64,000 nucleotides of DNA from Vibrio pomeroyi (lineage in GTDB: Bacteria; Pseudomonadota; Gammaproteobacteria; Enterobacterales; Vibrionaceae): positions 1,550,001 to 1,614,000 of the forward strand of contig CP090855.1 of assembly GCA_041879425.1 (NCBI GenBank). Direction: 5' to 3'. Position numbers and translations under genes: made by a program. This document shows, piece by piece, positions 1 through 9,019 of the stretch; position 1 is the first letter of the stretch; every line of letters starts with the position of its first letter. The notes below the pieces were generated by a model. That model worked only from the letters and a program-made list of their open reading frames with translations, was not told the DNA's origin and searched no databases.

Positions 1-2
1 TG

Positions 3-701
3 GTTGGGATATTGATTCACGGTTTTTACCTAGGTGGTACATATCTGGCGATTGATATGGGGATGCCTGCAGGGTTGAGTTCTTTATTGGTAGGTCTTCA
101 ACCGATACTTACCGCGCTGATCATGGTCAGCTGTACCTCGCAGCGTTTTAATTTTGCGCAATGGCTTGGTTTAGCGCTTGGTTTTGCGGGTATTAGCTTA
201 GTGTTAATGGGTAATATTGAATGGCAATCGGATGACCAAAAAGGTCTGGCGACATTGTTATGTTTAGTCTCGCTGGTCGGTATTACCTGCGGCACTTTGT
301 ACCAGAAGCGTTTTTGTAAAGGGACTGATATGGTGGGCGGTGCGATGGTGCAATACTTGGCTTCTGCAGCGTTGTTCCTGCCGTTTGCGATGCGCTACGA
401 AACCATGCAAGTGAATTGGACAGTAGAATTTACGTTGACGCTGATTTGGCTGGTGGTCGTTTTATCTTGTGTCGCAATACTGTTGTTGCTTTACATGGTG
501 GAACACGGAGCATCTTCAAGTGTTGCATCGGTGTTCTATCTCGTTCCGCCGACAACCGCAATTCAAGCGTGGCTGATCTTCGGTGAATCATTCGATATCT
601 ATGGTGCAATGGGCTTCGCCTTGTCTGCCGATGCGGTTTATCTGGTGGTGAAGAAGCCTGAGTTGGTGAAGTTGCGGAGACAAGCGGCTTTGAATCGTTA
701 A
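3..701 (+). CDS. EamA/DMT-family transporter, 5' end outside window
   Basis: The frame is open to the left edge of the window, so this is the C-terminal part (about 230 residues) of a drug/metabolite-superfamily permease of about 300 residues. The visible part has at least seven hydrophobic segments. The last third (AVASVFYLVPP-like segment, then AWLIFGE) matches the conserved end of the second EamA repeat, where a serine/alanine-rich helix precedes Pro-Pro and a Gly-Glu pair. These proteins export small metabolites across the inner membrane; the substrate cannot be read from sequence. The gene ends at a strong hairpin shared with the convergent DUF3010 gene. The internal TTG at position 12 is not a real start. 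Confidence 0.85.
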   Translation, partial: VGILIHGFYLGGTYLAIDMGMPAGLSSLLVGLQPILTALIMVSCTSQRFNFAQWLGLALGFAGISLVLMGNIEWQSDDQKGLATLLCLVSLVGITCGTLYQKRFCKGTDMVGGAMVQYLASAALFLPFAMRYETMQVNWTVEFTLTLIWLVVVLSCVAILLLLYMVEHGASSSVASVFYLVPPTTAIQAWLIFGESFDIYGAMGFALSADAVYLVVKKPELVKLRRQAALNR

Positions 702-705
702 AACA

Positions 706-738
706 AAAAAGAGCCTGACAATGCAGGCTCTTTTTTTA
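706..738. terminator. Bidirectional rho-independent terminator
   Basis: The stem AGAGCCTG / CAGGCTCT is flanked by an A run on the left and seven T on the right. It therefore serves both the transporter (+) and the convergent DUF3010 gene (-). Confidence 0.9.
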
Positions 739-764
739 CTCAATTTTTCGCTAGCGATTGATGA

Positions 765-1190
765 TTAGCGCTTCATCAAACAAGCGTAAGCCGTTGTAAA
801 CGGTGCTTCTTGGTATTGCTTAAGGCCAGTCTCTTTGAACTTCATCATAAGAGGGTTGCGCTTAAGGCTTTCTTTGATTTCAGCTGGAGACACAACGGTT
901 ACGTCTAGGCCGTCGATAAGCTGAATTGCAGCTTCTAGTTTGAAACCGAAGCCACCGCCAGCAAATTTGCCTTTAGTTTGGCGTTGGCGAATTACAACTT
1001 TTTCTACTTGGTAATCTTCCATTAACTTTGCAAAAGAGAATTGAAAGTCTTTCATATTCTGTGTGTCGTTTGCGTCGCTAATCGCAACCTTAGAAACTCG
1101 GCAATCAGGAATGTTAAATACGCCGTCTGACAGAGAAAGAAGACAGATGACTGCATCGTTACCTTTGATTTCAACACCACAAATTTTCAT
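765..1190 (-). CDS. DUF3010 family protein
   Basis: This is a 141-residue soluble protein beginning MKICGVEIKGNDAVICLL. The start and the following beta strands resemble an RNase H/actin-like fold (Gly-x-Glu-x-Lys-Gly opening), and the whole length matches the small DUF3010 family found in Vibrio and relatives. No catalytic role is established for the family. There is no signal peptide or membrane segment. It stands alone, convergent with the transporter on its left. I recognise the family but cannot assign a function. Confidence 0.75.
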   Translation of the reverse strand: MKICGVEIKGNDAVICLLSLSDGVFNIPDCRVSKVAISDANDTQNMKDFQFSFAKLMEDYQVEKVVIRQRQTKGKFAGGGFGFKLEAAIQLIDGLDVTVVSPAEIKESLKRNPLMMKFKETGLKQYQEAPFTTAYACLMKR

Positions 1191-1449
1191 GTTCTTACCT
1201 ACTTATTTTAGAGCCCTACATTATGGTGTTATTTCTAACACTTCTCCAGTATTTGCGCGTATCAGCGGCAAATAAGTCTAAATCAGAGAGTATTTTAGTC
1301 GCCGAAAGTTAACCTTTGATTGAAAAAACAACACACGAATTTACGGTATCGTTTGCTATGAGATGAAGCTCACAAAAGCTTAGCGGGATTTCATATGTGT
1401 GCTGTATATTGCGCGCGCATCCCTATTTGAAGTGTGGTTATTAATCCCA

Positions 1450-3087
1450 ATGAATATCAATAATCTTTCGATTAAGAGTAAAATCGCGATCCCGCTGTTG
1501 GTGATCGTGATTGTTTTTTCTACCGTTACCGTGCTCAACGTTATCAGATCAAATGCTCAAGCTGCGATTAATAACGAGCTCAATAATGTGGTTCAACCGG
1601 TTCTAGATAACCTAGAAGACGGCTACCGCGATATCTACCAAATCATCGCTTCGGCACAAGGTCTGCTACTTGCTCAAGATCAGGCAGCGATTGAATACCA
1701 AAAGTTCGAATTTAAAGACAACGCTTATAAAGCGGTTCCTCGTTTTGAGAGCGTTGAAACGCTTTACAGAGCAGGTGTGTTGGATCCTTCTTCTCGTGGT
1801 GAGCTATCAAAGCTGGTTAACGCGATGAGTAAGTGGGTTTCGCTGCACGAGCCTATGTTTGCAGACCCTGCGAACGCGCACCAATACAACATTGATTACT
1901 CGCCAGCGTTAGACGCTGAATTTGCGATTATTCGTAAGCAACTGCGTGATATCAGAACGCTGATTGAACTAAAGCAGAAAGAGCTTCGTCAGCAAGCCGA
2001 TGACTCTATCGAATCAAGTAAGTTGATCATCGAAGTGGGTATGGCTGTCGCTGTATTTGCTGCAATTTTCGCGATGTGGTTGTCGAACCGTTTCATTATT
2101 CAACCCATTCAGAACGTTGAAAAAGCGATGAATGAAATCGCTTCGGGTGACGGTAATCTGTCTCAACGAATGAAGGTCGAAGGTAATGACGAGATCGCTC
2201 GTTTAAGCTCTGCCTTTAACCAGTTTGTTGGCAAGATTCATGTCACTGTAGAGCAAGTGATCTTCACATCGAATGCCGTTCGCTCAGAAATGGAAAACAT
2301 CAAATCACTAACGCAAAGTGTTGCTGAATTCTCGTCGAATCAACAGCGAGAAAGTGAAGTGGTCGCGGCTGCCGTTCATGAAATGCAAGCAACCAGTGAA
2401 GTGGTGAGTGGTAACGCATTAGACGCGGCAACGGCAAGTAATGTGGCGAACCATGAAGTGGAATCGGCAGATACTACACTCGGCTTAACCGTGACATCGA
2501 TTGAACGCCTTGCGCAAGATATCGAGAACGCGGGCGGAGTGGTTCAAGAACTGGATACCGATGTGAAGAACATCGCGTCTATTCTTGGCGTGATCAAAGG
2601 CATTGCTGAGCAAACAAACCTACTGGCACTAAACGCAGCAATCGAAGCGGCACGTGCGGGTGAACAAGGGCGTGGCTTTGCTGTGGTTGCGGATGAAGTT
2701 CGCGCTTTGGCGAGTAAAACTCAAGACAGCACGGGCGAAATCCAATCTATGATTGAGCGCTTGGAAGTAGGCGCAAAACATGCAGTTGGTGTGATGAACG
2801 AGAGTAAAGCCAGCGGCGAGAAAACCATTGTTCAAGCGGGTACAGCAGCGTCATCTTTGGGTGAGATTCGTAATTCGATCGGTAAGATGAACGACATGAA
2901 CACACAAATCGCCACGGCAGCTTCTCAGCAATCTCAAGTATCTGAAGAAGTGAACAAGAATGTTCAACGCATCGCAGAAAGCACCATGCAAATGGTTGAG
3001 ATGGCAAGCAGCGCGGAGAACGCATGTATGACATTGGCAGAGCAGTGTGAAGCGCTTGATAGCCTAGTTTCTCAGTTTGAAGTTTAA
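1450..3087 (+). CDS. Methyl-accepting chemotaxis protein, helical-bundle sensor
   Basis: A 545-residue chemoreceptor. TM1 is at about residues 10-30 and a helical periplasmic sensor with no Cache fold covers about 30-190. TM2 is at about 195-215 (VGMAVAVFAAIFAMWL), followed by HAMP and a long cytoplasmic coiled coil. The signalling tip contains the invariant hairpin EQTNLLALNAAIEAARAGEQ followed by GRGFAVVADEVR, which docks CheA/CheW. The ligand is unknown. The frame stays open upstream to 1399, but the ATG at 1450 places the N-terminus directly before TM1 as in homologues; the ribosome site there is weak, so the start is not certain. Monocistronic, with a terminator about 75 bp downstream. 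Confidence 0.93.
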   Translation: MNINNLSIKSKIAIPLLVIVIVFSTVTVLNVIRSNAQAAINNELNNVVQPVLDNLEDGYRDIYQIIASAQGLLLAQDQAAIEYQKFEFKDNAYKAVPRFESVETLYRAGVLDPSSRGELSKLVNAMSKWVSLHEPMFADPANAHQYNIDYSPALDAEFAIIRKQLRDIRTLIELKQKELRQQADDSIESSKLIIEVGMAVAVFAAIFAMWLSNRFIIQPIQNVEKAMNEIASGDGNLSQRMKVEGNDEIARLSSAFNQFVGKIHVTVEQVIFTSNAVRSEMENIKSLTQSVAEFSSNQQRESEVVAAAVHEMQATSEVVSGNALDAATASNVANHEVESADTTLGLTVTSIERLAQDIENAGGVVQELDTDVKNIASILGVIKGIAEQTNLLALNAAIEAARAGEQGRGFAVVADEVRALASKTQDSTGEIQSMIERLEVGAKHAVGVMNESKASGEKTIVQAGTAASSLGEIRNSIGKMNDMNTQIATAASQQSQVSEEVNKNVQRIAESTMQMVEMASSAENACMTLAEQCEALDSLVSQFEV

Positions 3088-3160
3088 TTTTCAAAAGTAG
3101 ACTGACGAACATGAGCTAATAATGGTTGCTCGTTTGGGTTCCATTAATCAGCGCTTAACG

Positions 3161-3198
3161 AAAAAAGCCCGTACTCTATGAGTGCGGGCTTTCTTTTT
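3161..3198. terminator. Bidirectional terminator
   Basis: A hairpin AAAGCCCGTACTC / GAGTGCGGGCTTT with an A run before it and a T-rich tail after it. It separates the chemoreceptor from the convergent DUF3316 gene. Confidence 0.88.
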
Positions 3199-3239
3199 AA
3201 ACGTGTGATCGGCTTTTGGACCGAATCAATCATTCAGTG

Positions 3240-3587
3240 TTAGCTGCTGCGACCGTCTTTGTATGTGTAACGGTAGTCAACTTTTACGTTCGCTTGGTAA
3301 TGAACATCGCCGTTCATGTTAGTGATTTTTTTCACTTCCATGTTCGCGTCATCAATCTTGAACGAATCGTATTTTGTGGTTTGTTGGAACTGTGGCAGTT
3401 CTCTAGAAAGCTCAAAAGGTGTCTTTGCGCTTAACTCATCCATAAGGTTAGTTCCTGCATCGTATGCTTCCGCTTCAGTAACAAATGTATCAGATTTTAG
3501 CGTTGTTTCTTGAATCGTTGTTTTGGTTGCTGCGAACGCTGTTGTGCTAAGTACAAGAGTTGATGCAAGTATGATTAATTTTTTCAT
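3240..3587 (-). CDS. DUF3316 family exported protein
   Basis: A 115-residue protein with a clear Sec signal peptide (MKKLIILASTLVLSTTAFA, cut after Ala-Phe-Ala). The rest is a small mixed alpha/beta domain ending in alternating aromatic strands (YQANVKVDYRYTYKDG), the pattern of the Vibrio DUF3316 family. It is expected in the periplasm; the function is unknown. It is a single gene between the terminator on one side and a 260-bp spacer with no recognisable gene on the other. A Shine-Dalgarno sequence (AGGAG about 6 nt upstream) supports this start. Confidence 0.8.
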   Translation of the reverse strand: MKKLIILASTLVLSTTAFAATKTTIQETTLKSDTFVTEAEAYDAGTNLMDELSAKTPFELSRELPQFQQTTKYDSFKIDDANMEVKKITNMNGDVHYQANVKVDYRYTYKDGRSS

Positions 3588-3849
3588 AGGAGTACCTTAC
3601 TGTGTTGAAGTACCTGTGTTCCGGTACAGAACCAACATATCAATGAAGTGGTAGGAGGAGTGTCAGGGGAGACGACGATTTTGTTAGTGTTCGGTAAGGA
3701 ATAATGAGAAATGTCAGCAGTTGGTTGGAATGATTTTGAACGATTGTAGGTGGCGAAGATTTATGCGCAAAGCATATCAAGCAAGGTGACAGCAATTTGT
3801 AACTTCAATACACTGTATGGGTAACCATCATTCAATATAAGGTAAAGGC

Positions 3850-4719
3850 ATGGCCAATTGGGAAGGGGTAAGTGAGTTTGTTGCAGTAGCAGAGCGTGAG
3901 AGCTTTACTGGTGCGGCGCAGAAGCTTGCTACGTCAGTGGCTCAAATCAGTCGTCGAGTGGCTAACCTTGAAGAGCGCCTCGCGGTAAAACTACTTAATC
4001 GAACGACTCGTAAGGTGTCTCTCACCGAAGCTGGGCAGCTCTATTATCAGCAATGTAAGTTGTTGGTCGAGGGTTTAGAGATTGCGGAATTAGCCGTAAC
4101 GCAGATGCAATCCACACCAAAAGGTTTATTGAAGGTGACTGCGCCCGTGACCTATGGTGAACGCCAACTCGCCCCGATACTTCACCAATTCTTAAAGCTT
4201 CACCCGCAAGTCGAGCTAGAGCTAATGCTGACCAACCAAAAGCTCGACCTTATCGATTCTGGCGTTGATGTGGCGATTCGTCTTGGTCGCTTAGAAGATT
4301 CAAGCCTTGTGGCAAAGAAGCTCTCCCAACGACAACTCTACGTGTGTGCAAGCCCTGAATATATTGAGAGTTATGGCGAGCCGCATACGCTTTCTGAGTT
4401 AAGCCATCACCAATGCCTAGTCGGTGGCTTTGAGCACTGGCGTTTTAAAGAAAACGGTCGCCCTCGTTCGGTTCGTGTTAATGGGCGAATCAAGTGTAAT
4501 AGTGGTTTAGCTTTATTGGATGCGGCTAAGCAGAGCATCGGCTTGGTGCAACTTCCAGAATACTACGTGAGTGAAGATCTTGACTCTGGTGAGTTGGTCG
4601 AAGTGTTATCCGACTATCGAGATGATAAGGAGGGGATCTGGGCGCTCTACCCGCAGAACCGCAACCTGTCTTCAAAGGTTCGTTTGCTCGTCGATTTCCT
4701 TTCTGAGCAATTGGATTAA
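3850..4719 (+). CDS. LysR-family transcriptional regulator
   Basis: A 289-residue LTTR. The winged HTH covers about residues 1-60 (FVAVAERESFTGAAQKLATS, then SRRVANLEERL). It is followed by the linker helix and a two-lobed effector domain (about 90-289) with the usual GVDVAIRLGRLEDSSLVAKKL core. Sequence style places it in the large AaeR/DsdC-like group that often regulates adjacent oxidoreductases, but no obvious divergent target lies upstream. Only four bases separate its stop from the ATG of the glycosylase gene, so the two are probably co-transcribed. The ligand is unknown. Confidence 0.9.
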   Translation: MANWEGVSEFVAVAERESFTGAAQKLATSVAQISRRVANLEERLAVKLLNRTTRKVSLTEAGQLYYQQCKLLVEGLEIAELAVTQMQSTPKGLLKVTAPVTYGERQLAPILHQFLKLHPQVELELMLTNQKLDLIDSGVDVAIRLGRLEDSSLVAKKLSQRQLYVCASPEYIESYGEPHTLSELSHHQCLVGGFEHWRFKENGRPRSVRVNGRIKCNSGLALLDAAKQSIGLVQLPEYYVSEDLDSGELVEVLSDYRDDKEGIWALYPQNRNLSSKVRLLVDFLSEQLD

Positions 4720-4723
4720 TTCT

Positions 4724-5407
4724 ATGACCGAAATTGAGCGTCATTCAGCAAGTCAAAGCGAGTTGATACTCAGCGTGTTCGATACACTCGAACAGCATTA
4801 CGGCTATTTTGATTGGTGGCAAAGGAATGATCCTTACGAGATCGTTTTAGGCGCTATTTTGGTCCAAAACACCAACTGGAAGAACGCAGAGAAAGCACTT
4901 ATTAACTTAGGTGAGCAATGCAACCCAAGGTCGGTTGCTGAAATGGACCTTGATGAGCTTGCCCAAAAGATTCGATCCAGTGGTTATTACAATCAAAAAG
5001 CCATTAAATTAAAGGCTGTGACCGAATGGTTTTGGAAGTACCAATACGATATGTCGGTGGTTCGCAAGCAGGACAAAGATCAGCTTCGAAAAGAGTTATT
5101 AGAAGTTAAAGGAATTGGTGGCGAAACGGCTGATGCGATTTTGGTTTATGCGATAGGTAAGCCGTCTTTTGTGATTGATGCGTACGCCAGAAGGATCTTC
5201 ACTCGCAACGGACTCGATGTGCCTAAATCGTATGAGAAGTTCCGAGCCTTAATGGAAAGTACAATCCCTTTGGATACAAAAAGGTACGGTCACTATCATG
5301 GCTTGCTAGTCGATCATGGACAGCAGTTCTGTAACCCCAAACCGAAGTGCCAATATTGTCCTTTAACTCAAGATTGCATAAAAAATGGCGTTGAAGCTTT
5401 GGCTTAA
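4724..5407 (+). CDS. Endonuclease III-like HhH-GPD DNA glycosylase with Fe-S cluster
   Basis: A 227-residue protein. The helix-hairpin-helix is at about residues 125-145 (EVKGIGGETADAILVYA), followed by the GPD-loop aspartate in FVIDAYARR. A C-terminal four-cysteine motif, C-x5-C-x2-C-x5-C, fits a 4Fe-4S cluster with a first spacer one residue shorter than in Nth or MutY. The lyase lysine of Nth (in the GVGRKTA segment) is replaced by Glu (GIGGETA), so a monofunctional base-excision enzyme is expected. The layout resembles the COG2231 / MagIII group, which removes 3-methyladenine; that substrate is an inference. The frame is open far upstream inside the LysR gene, but the ATG at 4724, four bases after the LysR stop, is the sensible start. 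Confidence 0.85.
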   Translation: MTEIERHSASQSELILSVFDTLEQHYGYFDWWQRNDPYEIVLGAILVQNTNWKNAEKALINLGEQCNPRSVAEMDLDELAQKIRSSGYYNQKAIKLKAVTEWFWKYQYDMSVVRKQDKDQLRKELLEVKGIGGETADAILVYAIGKPSFVIDAYARRIFTRNGLDVPKSYEKFRALMESTIPLDTKRYGHYHGLLVDHGQQFCNPKPKCQYCPLTQDCIKNGVEALA

Positions 5408-5440
5408 ACGACGTTGCTCCTCATTTGCCAAATCATCTCA

Positions 5441-5482
5441 AGAAAAAAATCGGGCTTCAGAATGAAGGTTCTGAAGCCCGAG
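5441..5482 (-). terminator. Terminator of the Cache chemoreceptor gene
   Basis: A 13-bp perfect stem (TCGGGCTTCAGAA / TTCTGAAGCCCGA, six-base loop) at 5450-5481. On the minus strand it is followed by a seven-T run. Confidence 0.92.
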
Positions 5483-5533
5483 CTATATTAAATTCCGAGT
5501 CGTTTACTTGTCCGTGACGAGATAAAAATAGTT

Positions 5534-7195
5534 CTATACCGTGAAACGATCCACCAAGTGGTAAAGCTCATTCGCACGGCTGTTTAGGTTTTGGCTACCA
5601 GTACGATTTTGGTTTGCTAGTGCGGCTGATTGCGAGCTTTGATCGGATATCACGACGATACGTTGAGATATCTCTTGGCCGACAATATTCTGCTGTTCTG
5701 TTGCCGTAGCAATAAGCGAGTTCATGTCCATGATGGTATCGATCGACTCTTGGATCTTCGCCAGTGCAGCGGCAGCAGCGTTTGCTTCTTCAACCGTTTG
5801 AGCACTGCGGTTTTGGCTTGAATCCATTGCTTTTACCGCGGCGTCTGACGCGGCTTTTAGCTGCTCAATCATCTTGTGAATATCGCCGGTGCTCTCTTGA
5901 GTTCGGCTTGCCAGCTTACGAACTTCGTCTGCTACTACTGCAAAACCACGACCTTGTTCACCTGCACGAGCAGCCTCAATTGCGGCATTCAATGCAAGCA
6001 GGTTAGTTTGCTCTGCAATGTCTTGAATCACCGCCAACGAAGAGGAGATGTTCTGCACATCGCCTTCTAAACGTGATACCACAGTGTTGGCTTCTGACAC
6101 TTCGCTAGCAAGGCCTGCAACAGAATCCGCAGCTGCGTTTACGATTTGCTGCGCTTCTTTCGCGTTACCTTCTGCAAGCTTGGCTGAATCCGCCGCTTGG
6201 CTTGCGTTGCTCGAGATTTCTTGCGCGGTTGTGGTCATCTCAGTCATCGCTGTTGCAACTTGTTCAGTTTCTTCACGTTGGCCTGTGGCAATTTCGTCCA
6301 CCTGAGCTGCGCGAGAAGACATGCTAGACGTTTCGGCTACGACTTGCTGACCCACATCGCTGACGCTGCGAATGATGGTTTGCAGGCTTGCTACAAAGGC
6401 ATTGAAGTTCTCGCTCAGCTTAGTGAATTCGGGTGCTTTGAAGGTTTCCATTCGAGCGGTTAAATCGGCTTCACCACTCGCAAACGCGCTGATTGAACGG
6501 TCAAACTGCTCAAGTGGCTTCATAATTGTGCGGTTCACTGCGACTGCAAACACGGCAACCACAAGAGCGATTAAGCCACAGAAAATAGCGATGGCAGTCA
6601 GTGAGCTTTGCAGCGCAGCATTCGAACTCTCTTTCATCTCTGCGATGACCGCATCAATGTCGTCAGTATAAAAACCGGTACCCAGCATCAAATCCCATTG
6701 TGGGATGAATATCGAGTAGCTGAGTTTTGGTAAGGCTTCAGATTGACCAAGTTTTGGAAAGTAGTAAGTGGTGAATTCGCCAAGCTTTGAGTTCTTGATT
6801 AGGTCACGAATCAGGTAATTACCTTTTTTGTCTTGCAGGTCATAGTAATTTTTACCAATACCATCGTTGTTTTGCCCAACCACTACTCGAATGCCTTTAG
6901 AGTCGTAGCCAAAGATGTAGCCAGATTCACCATACTCGAGTGTTCTTAATGTCGGTAAGGCTTCTTCTAATGTTGCACCTCTGTCCAAGAACGGGCTGAT
7001 AGAAGATTGAGCCATTTGCAGATACGCTTTAAGTTCCTTTTCTTTCATCGCCATCATATTGCTACGCGTCGATTCTACTTGTTGTGCGGTTAGCTCGGTG
7101 CTCTTCATATACGTCACGCTCATCATCCCAATTGCCATCAGTAGCAGTGGAATGAAAGAGAGAATATAAAGGCGGTTTTTGATGGTTAGGGTCAT
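5534..7195 (-). CDS. Methyl-accepting chemotaxis protein with single Cache (sCache_2) sensor
   Basis: A 553-residue chemoreceptor. TM1 is at about 8-28 (YILSFIPLLLMAIGMMSVTY). The periplasmic sCache_2 domain at about 35-185 shows the family pattern GESGYIFGYDSKG, then GKNYYDLQDKKG, then SYSIFIPQWDLMLGTGFY. TM2 is at about 195-218, followed by HAMP and the signalling hairpin EQTNLLALNAAIEAARAGEQ. Such sensors commonly bind small carboxylates, but the ligand cannot be inferred here. The longer frame starts at 7222; I chose the ATG at 7195 because GGAAG lies 6 nt upstream. It is unrelated in sensor type to the receptor at 1450. Confidence 0.94.
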   Translation of the reverse strand: MTLTIKNRLYILSFIPLLLMAIGMMSVTYMKSTELTAQQVESTRSNMMAMKEKELKAYLQMAQSSISPFLDRGATLEEALPTLRTLEYGESGYIFGYDSKGIRVVVGQNNDGIGKNYYDLQDKKGNYLIRDLIKNSKLGEFTTYYFPKLGQSEALPKLSYSIFIPQWDLMLGTGFYTDDIDAVIAEMKESSNAALQSSLTAIAIFCGLIALVVAVFAVAVNRTIMKPLEQFDRSISAFASGEADLTARMETFKAPEFTKLSENFNAFVASLQTIIRSVSDVGQQVVAETSSMSSRAAQVDEIATGQREETEQVATAMTEMTTTAQEISSNASQAADSAKLAEGNAKEAQQIVNAAADSVAGLASEVSEANTVVSRLEGDVQNISSSLAVIQDIAEQTNLLALNAAIEAARAGEQGRGFAVVADEVRKLASRTQESTGDIHKMIEQLKAASDAAVKAMDSSQNRSAQTVEEANAAAAALAKIQESIDTIMDMNSLIATATEQQNIVGQEISQRIVVISDQSSQSAALANQNRTGSQNLNSRANELYHLVDRFTV

Positions 7196-7470
7196 GTCAC
7201 GCTTCCTGTGTGATTGTCTCATGCAATTTTCAACACATTATTAATGTGGTTTCAAAATGTAAATGGGCTTGTTGTTTAATTGTTACCCTAGAGTGTTTTT
7301 GTTTTATAAATATGATGGCGGTTAGATTTTTTGGGTGAGAAGCCTTGCAACTAGAGGCTTAAGCGCGAAAAAGTGAGTGTGTATCGATGCTTTTGAATTC
7401 GACGCTGCTTTGTTAGAATGCGACGCTTTGTAGCACCCTGCTATGTCTATTCGTTAAGTGAGAAAGATTC

Positions 7471-7983
7471 ATGAACAAAAGCCATGTGACTATTGGTTTA
7501 ACTAACCCAAAGAGCCCGACAAACGTTGGTGCTGTTATGCGTGCGGCTGGTTGTTACCAAGTCGACGAAGTTAAATACACAGGGCAACGCTACGAAAAAG
7601 CCGCGAAATTTCACACCGATACAAAGAGTGTTGCACGTACCATCCCGCTGACCGGTGTCGAGTCGTTTTTAGACAATCTTGATTCAGAAACTAAGATCGT
7701 TTGTGTAGAACTCGCAGAAGGTGCTACGCCACTGCCGCGTTTTAAACACCCAGAAAACGCTATCTATATCTTTGGTCCGGAAGATGGTTCTATTTCTCAA
7801 GACGTTGCCGATAGAGCTGATCACGTTGTGTACGTTCCAACGGTAGGTTGCATGAACTTGGCTGCAACCGTGAATGTGCTACTTTACGATCGTCTTGCTA
7901 AATCTGATGAAATGGATGAGAGCAACGAGCTTATTAAGAAAAGCCGTGATAACCGTAATCATCTGCTGATCAAAGAAAAGTAA
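7471..7983 (+). CDS. SpoU/TrmH-family RNA 2'-O-methyltransferase
   Basis: A 170-residue SPOUT enzyme. The start GLTNPKSPTNVGAVMRAAGC carries the motif-1 Asn/Arg region. IFGPEDGSIS (about residues 108-117) is motif 2, and the motif-3 knot is VGCMNLAATVNVLLYDR (about 131-148). These motifs form the trefoil-knot AdoMet site. The target is tRNA or rRNA and cannot be told apart by sequence alone; the compact size resembles stand-alone TrmL/TrmJ-type catalytic domains, without an extra RNA-binding extension. A likely sigma70 -10 (TAGAAT at about 7413) lies upstream. Confidence 0.87.
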   Translation: MNKSHVTIGLTNPKSPTNVGAVMRAAGCYQVDEVKYTGQRYEKAAKFHTDTKSVARTIPLTGVESFLDNLDSETKIVCVELAEGATPLPRFKHPENAIYIFGPEDGSISQDVADRADHVVYVPTVGCMNLAATVNVLLYDRLAKSDEMDESNELIKKSRDNRNHLLIKEK

Positions 7984-8070
7984 ATCTCTGCTTCTAATGT
8001 TATCTATCCCGTACGCGATCGGATATTATCTTGAGTTCATCACCAGATAATTGAAGGGTTAGATAACACT

Positions 8071-8907
8071 ATGGAAGACAAGCAATTACTTGCTGCGCTA
8101 CAACAACAGCCTGTCCTCGATCTATATCAGTTATTCCAAGAAGTTGGTCAAAACAGCTCTCTGTACGTATTGTTAGAGAGGTTATCTTCCCTTAAAGAAC
8201 ACCATCAACTGAGCACTCGTCTCAGTCCTTTTAAGCCTCACATCGAAGGGTTACTGGCTCAGTTCGACAGCTCCACATCGGACAGTGAAATCCTCAAGGC
8301 GGTTGCTCTTCAGTCTGAGATCCAGCAACGAGGCCATAGCATGAGCCGTTACATCATGACATCAGATAATCATCGTCATTTTTCTCCGAATGCAGACTTA
8401 GTCATGTTTGGTGATTCGATCACTGAATGGGCACCGTGGGCGGATATTTTCCGTGATATCTCTATGGTCAATCGCGGCCTAGCAGGGGATACCACAACCG
8501 GCATGCTGCGCCGCATTGATACCACGTTGAATGTGAATCCAAAACTGGTGTGTTTTATGGCAGGGATAAACGATTTAGCGCAAGGTTACGATGTCGAGCA
8601 TATCTACCAGAACTACATTGATATGCTTAAGGTGTGGCAAGAAAACGATATTCGAATCTTGGTGCAATCAACGCTTTATGTAGGGGCTAAACTGCAAAGC
8701 TTGAACCCTTCGGTAGAACTGCTCAATAGCAAAATAAGCGAGTACTGTTCTCAACAAGGCATTGCGTTCTTAGATGTGAATTCAGTATTGTCACCTAACA
8801 AACTTTTGTCGAATGAGTACTCGTGCGATGACTTGCACTTGAATGCTAAAGCTTACCAAGCTTGGGCTGGGGTGCTTCAACCTACGATAGCTGAGTTACT
8901 AAAATAA
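8071..8907 (+). CDS. SGNH/GDSL-type esterase-lipase
   Basis: A 278-residue protein in two parts. Residues 1-105 form a helical N-terminal extension (MEDKQLLAALQQQP...) of unknown role. The SGNH hydrolase domain follows, with block I VMFGDSITEW (catalytic Ser), block II NRGLAGDTT (Gly), block III MAGINDLA (Asn), and block V CDDLHLN (Asp-x-x-His). All four catalytic blocks are intact, so an active esterase or lysophospholipase-like enzyme is expected. There is no signal peptide, which points to the cytosol. The substrate is unknown. It lies alone between the RNA methylase and dgcR. Confidence 0.88.
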   Translation: MEDKQLLAALQQQPVLDLYQLFQEVGQNSSLYVLLERLSSLKEHHQLSTRLSPFKPHIEGLLAQFDSSTSDSEILKAVALQSEIQQRGHSMSRYIMTSDNHRHFSPNADLVMFGDSITEWAPWADIFRDISMVNRGLAGDTTTGMLRRIDTTLNVNPKLVCFMAGINDLAQGYDVEHIYQNYIDMLKVWQENDIRILVQSTLYVGAKLQSLNPSVELLNSKISEYCSQQGIAFLDVNSVLSPNKLLSNEYSCDDLHLNAKAYQAWAGVLQPTIAELLK

Positions 8908-9019
8908 ATTCACGTAGATAGCTAAATTCATGTAGACAACTAAGTTGATAGATAGACAGTTTAGTTAATACAACGGAATCTAAGCACTAAACCTGTTCGG
9001 TGAACCAAAGGACATCAAT

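Noticed and set aside
1261..1310. Possible flagellar (sigma28) promoter before the first chemoreceptor, with TCTAAAT and GCCGAAAG
   Set aside because: Spacing between the two elements is about three bases too long and the -10 match is incomplete.
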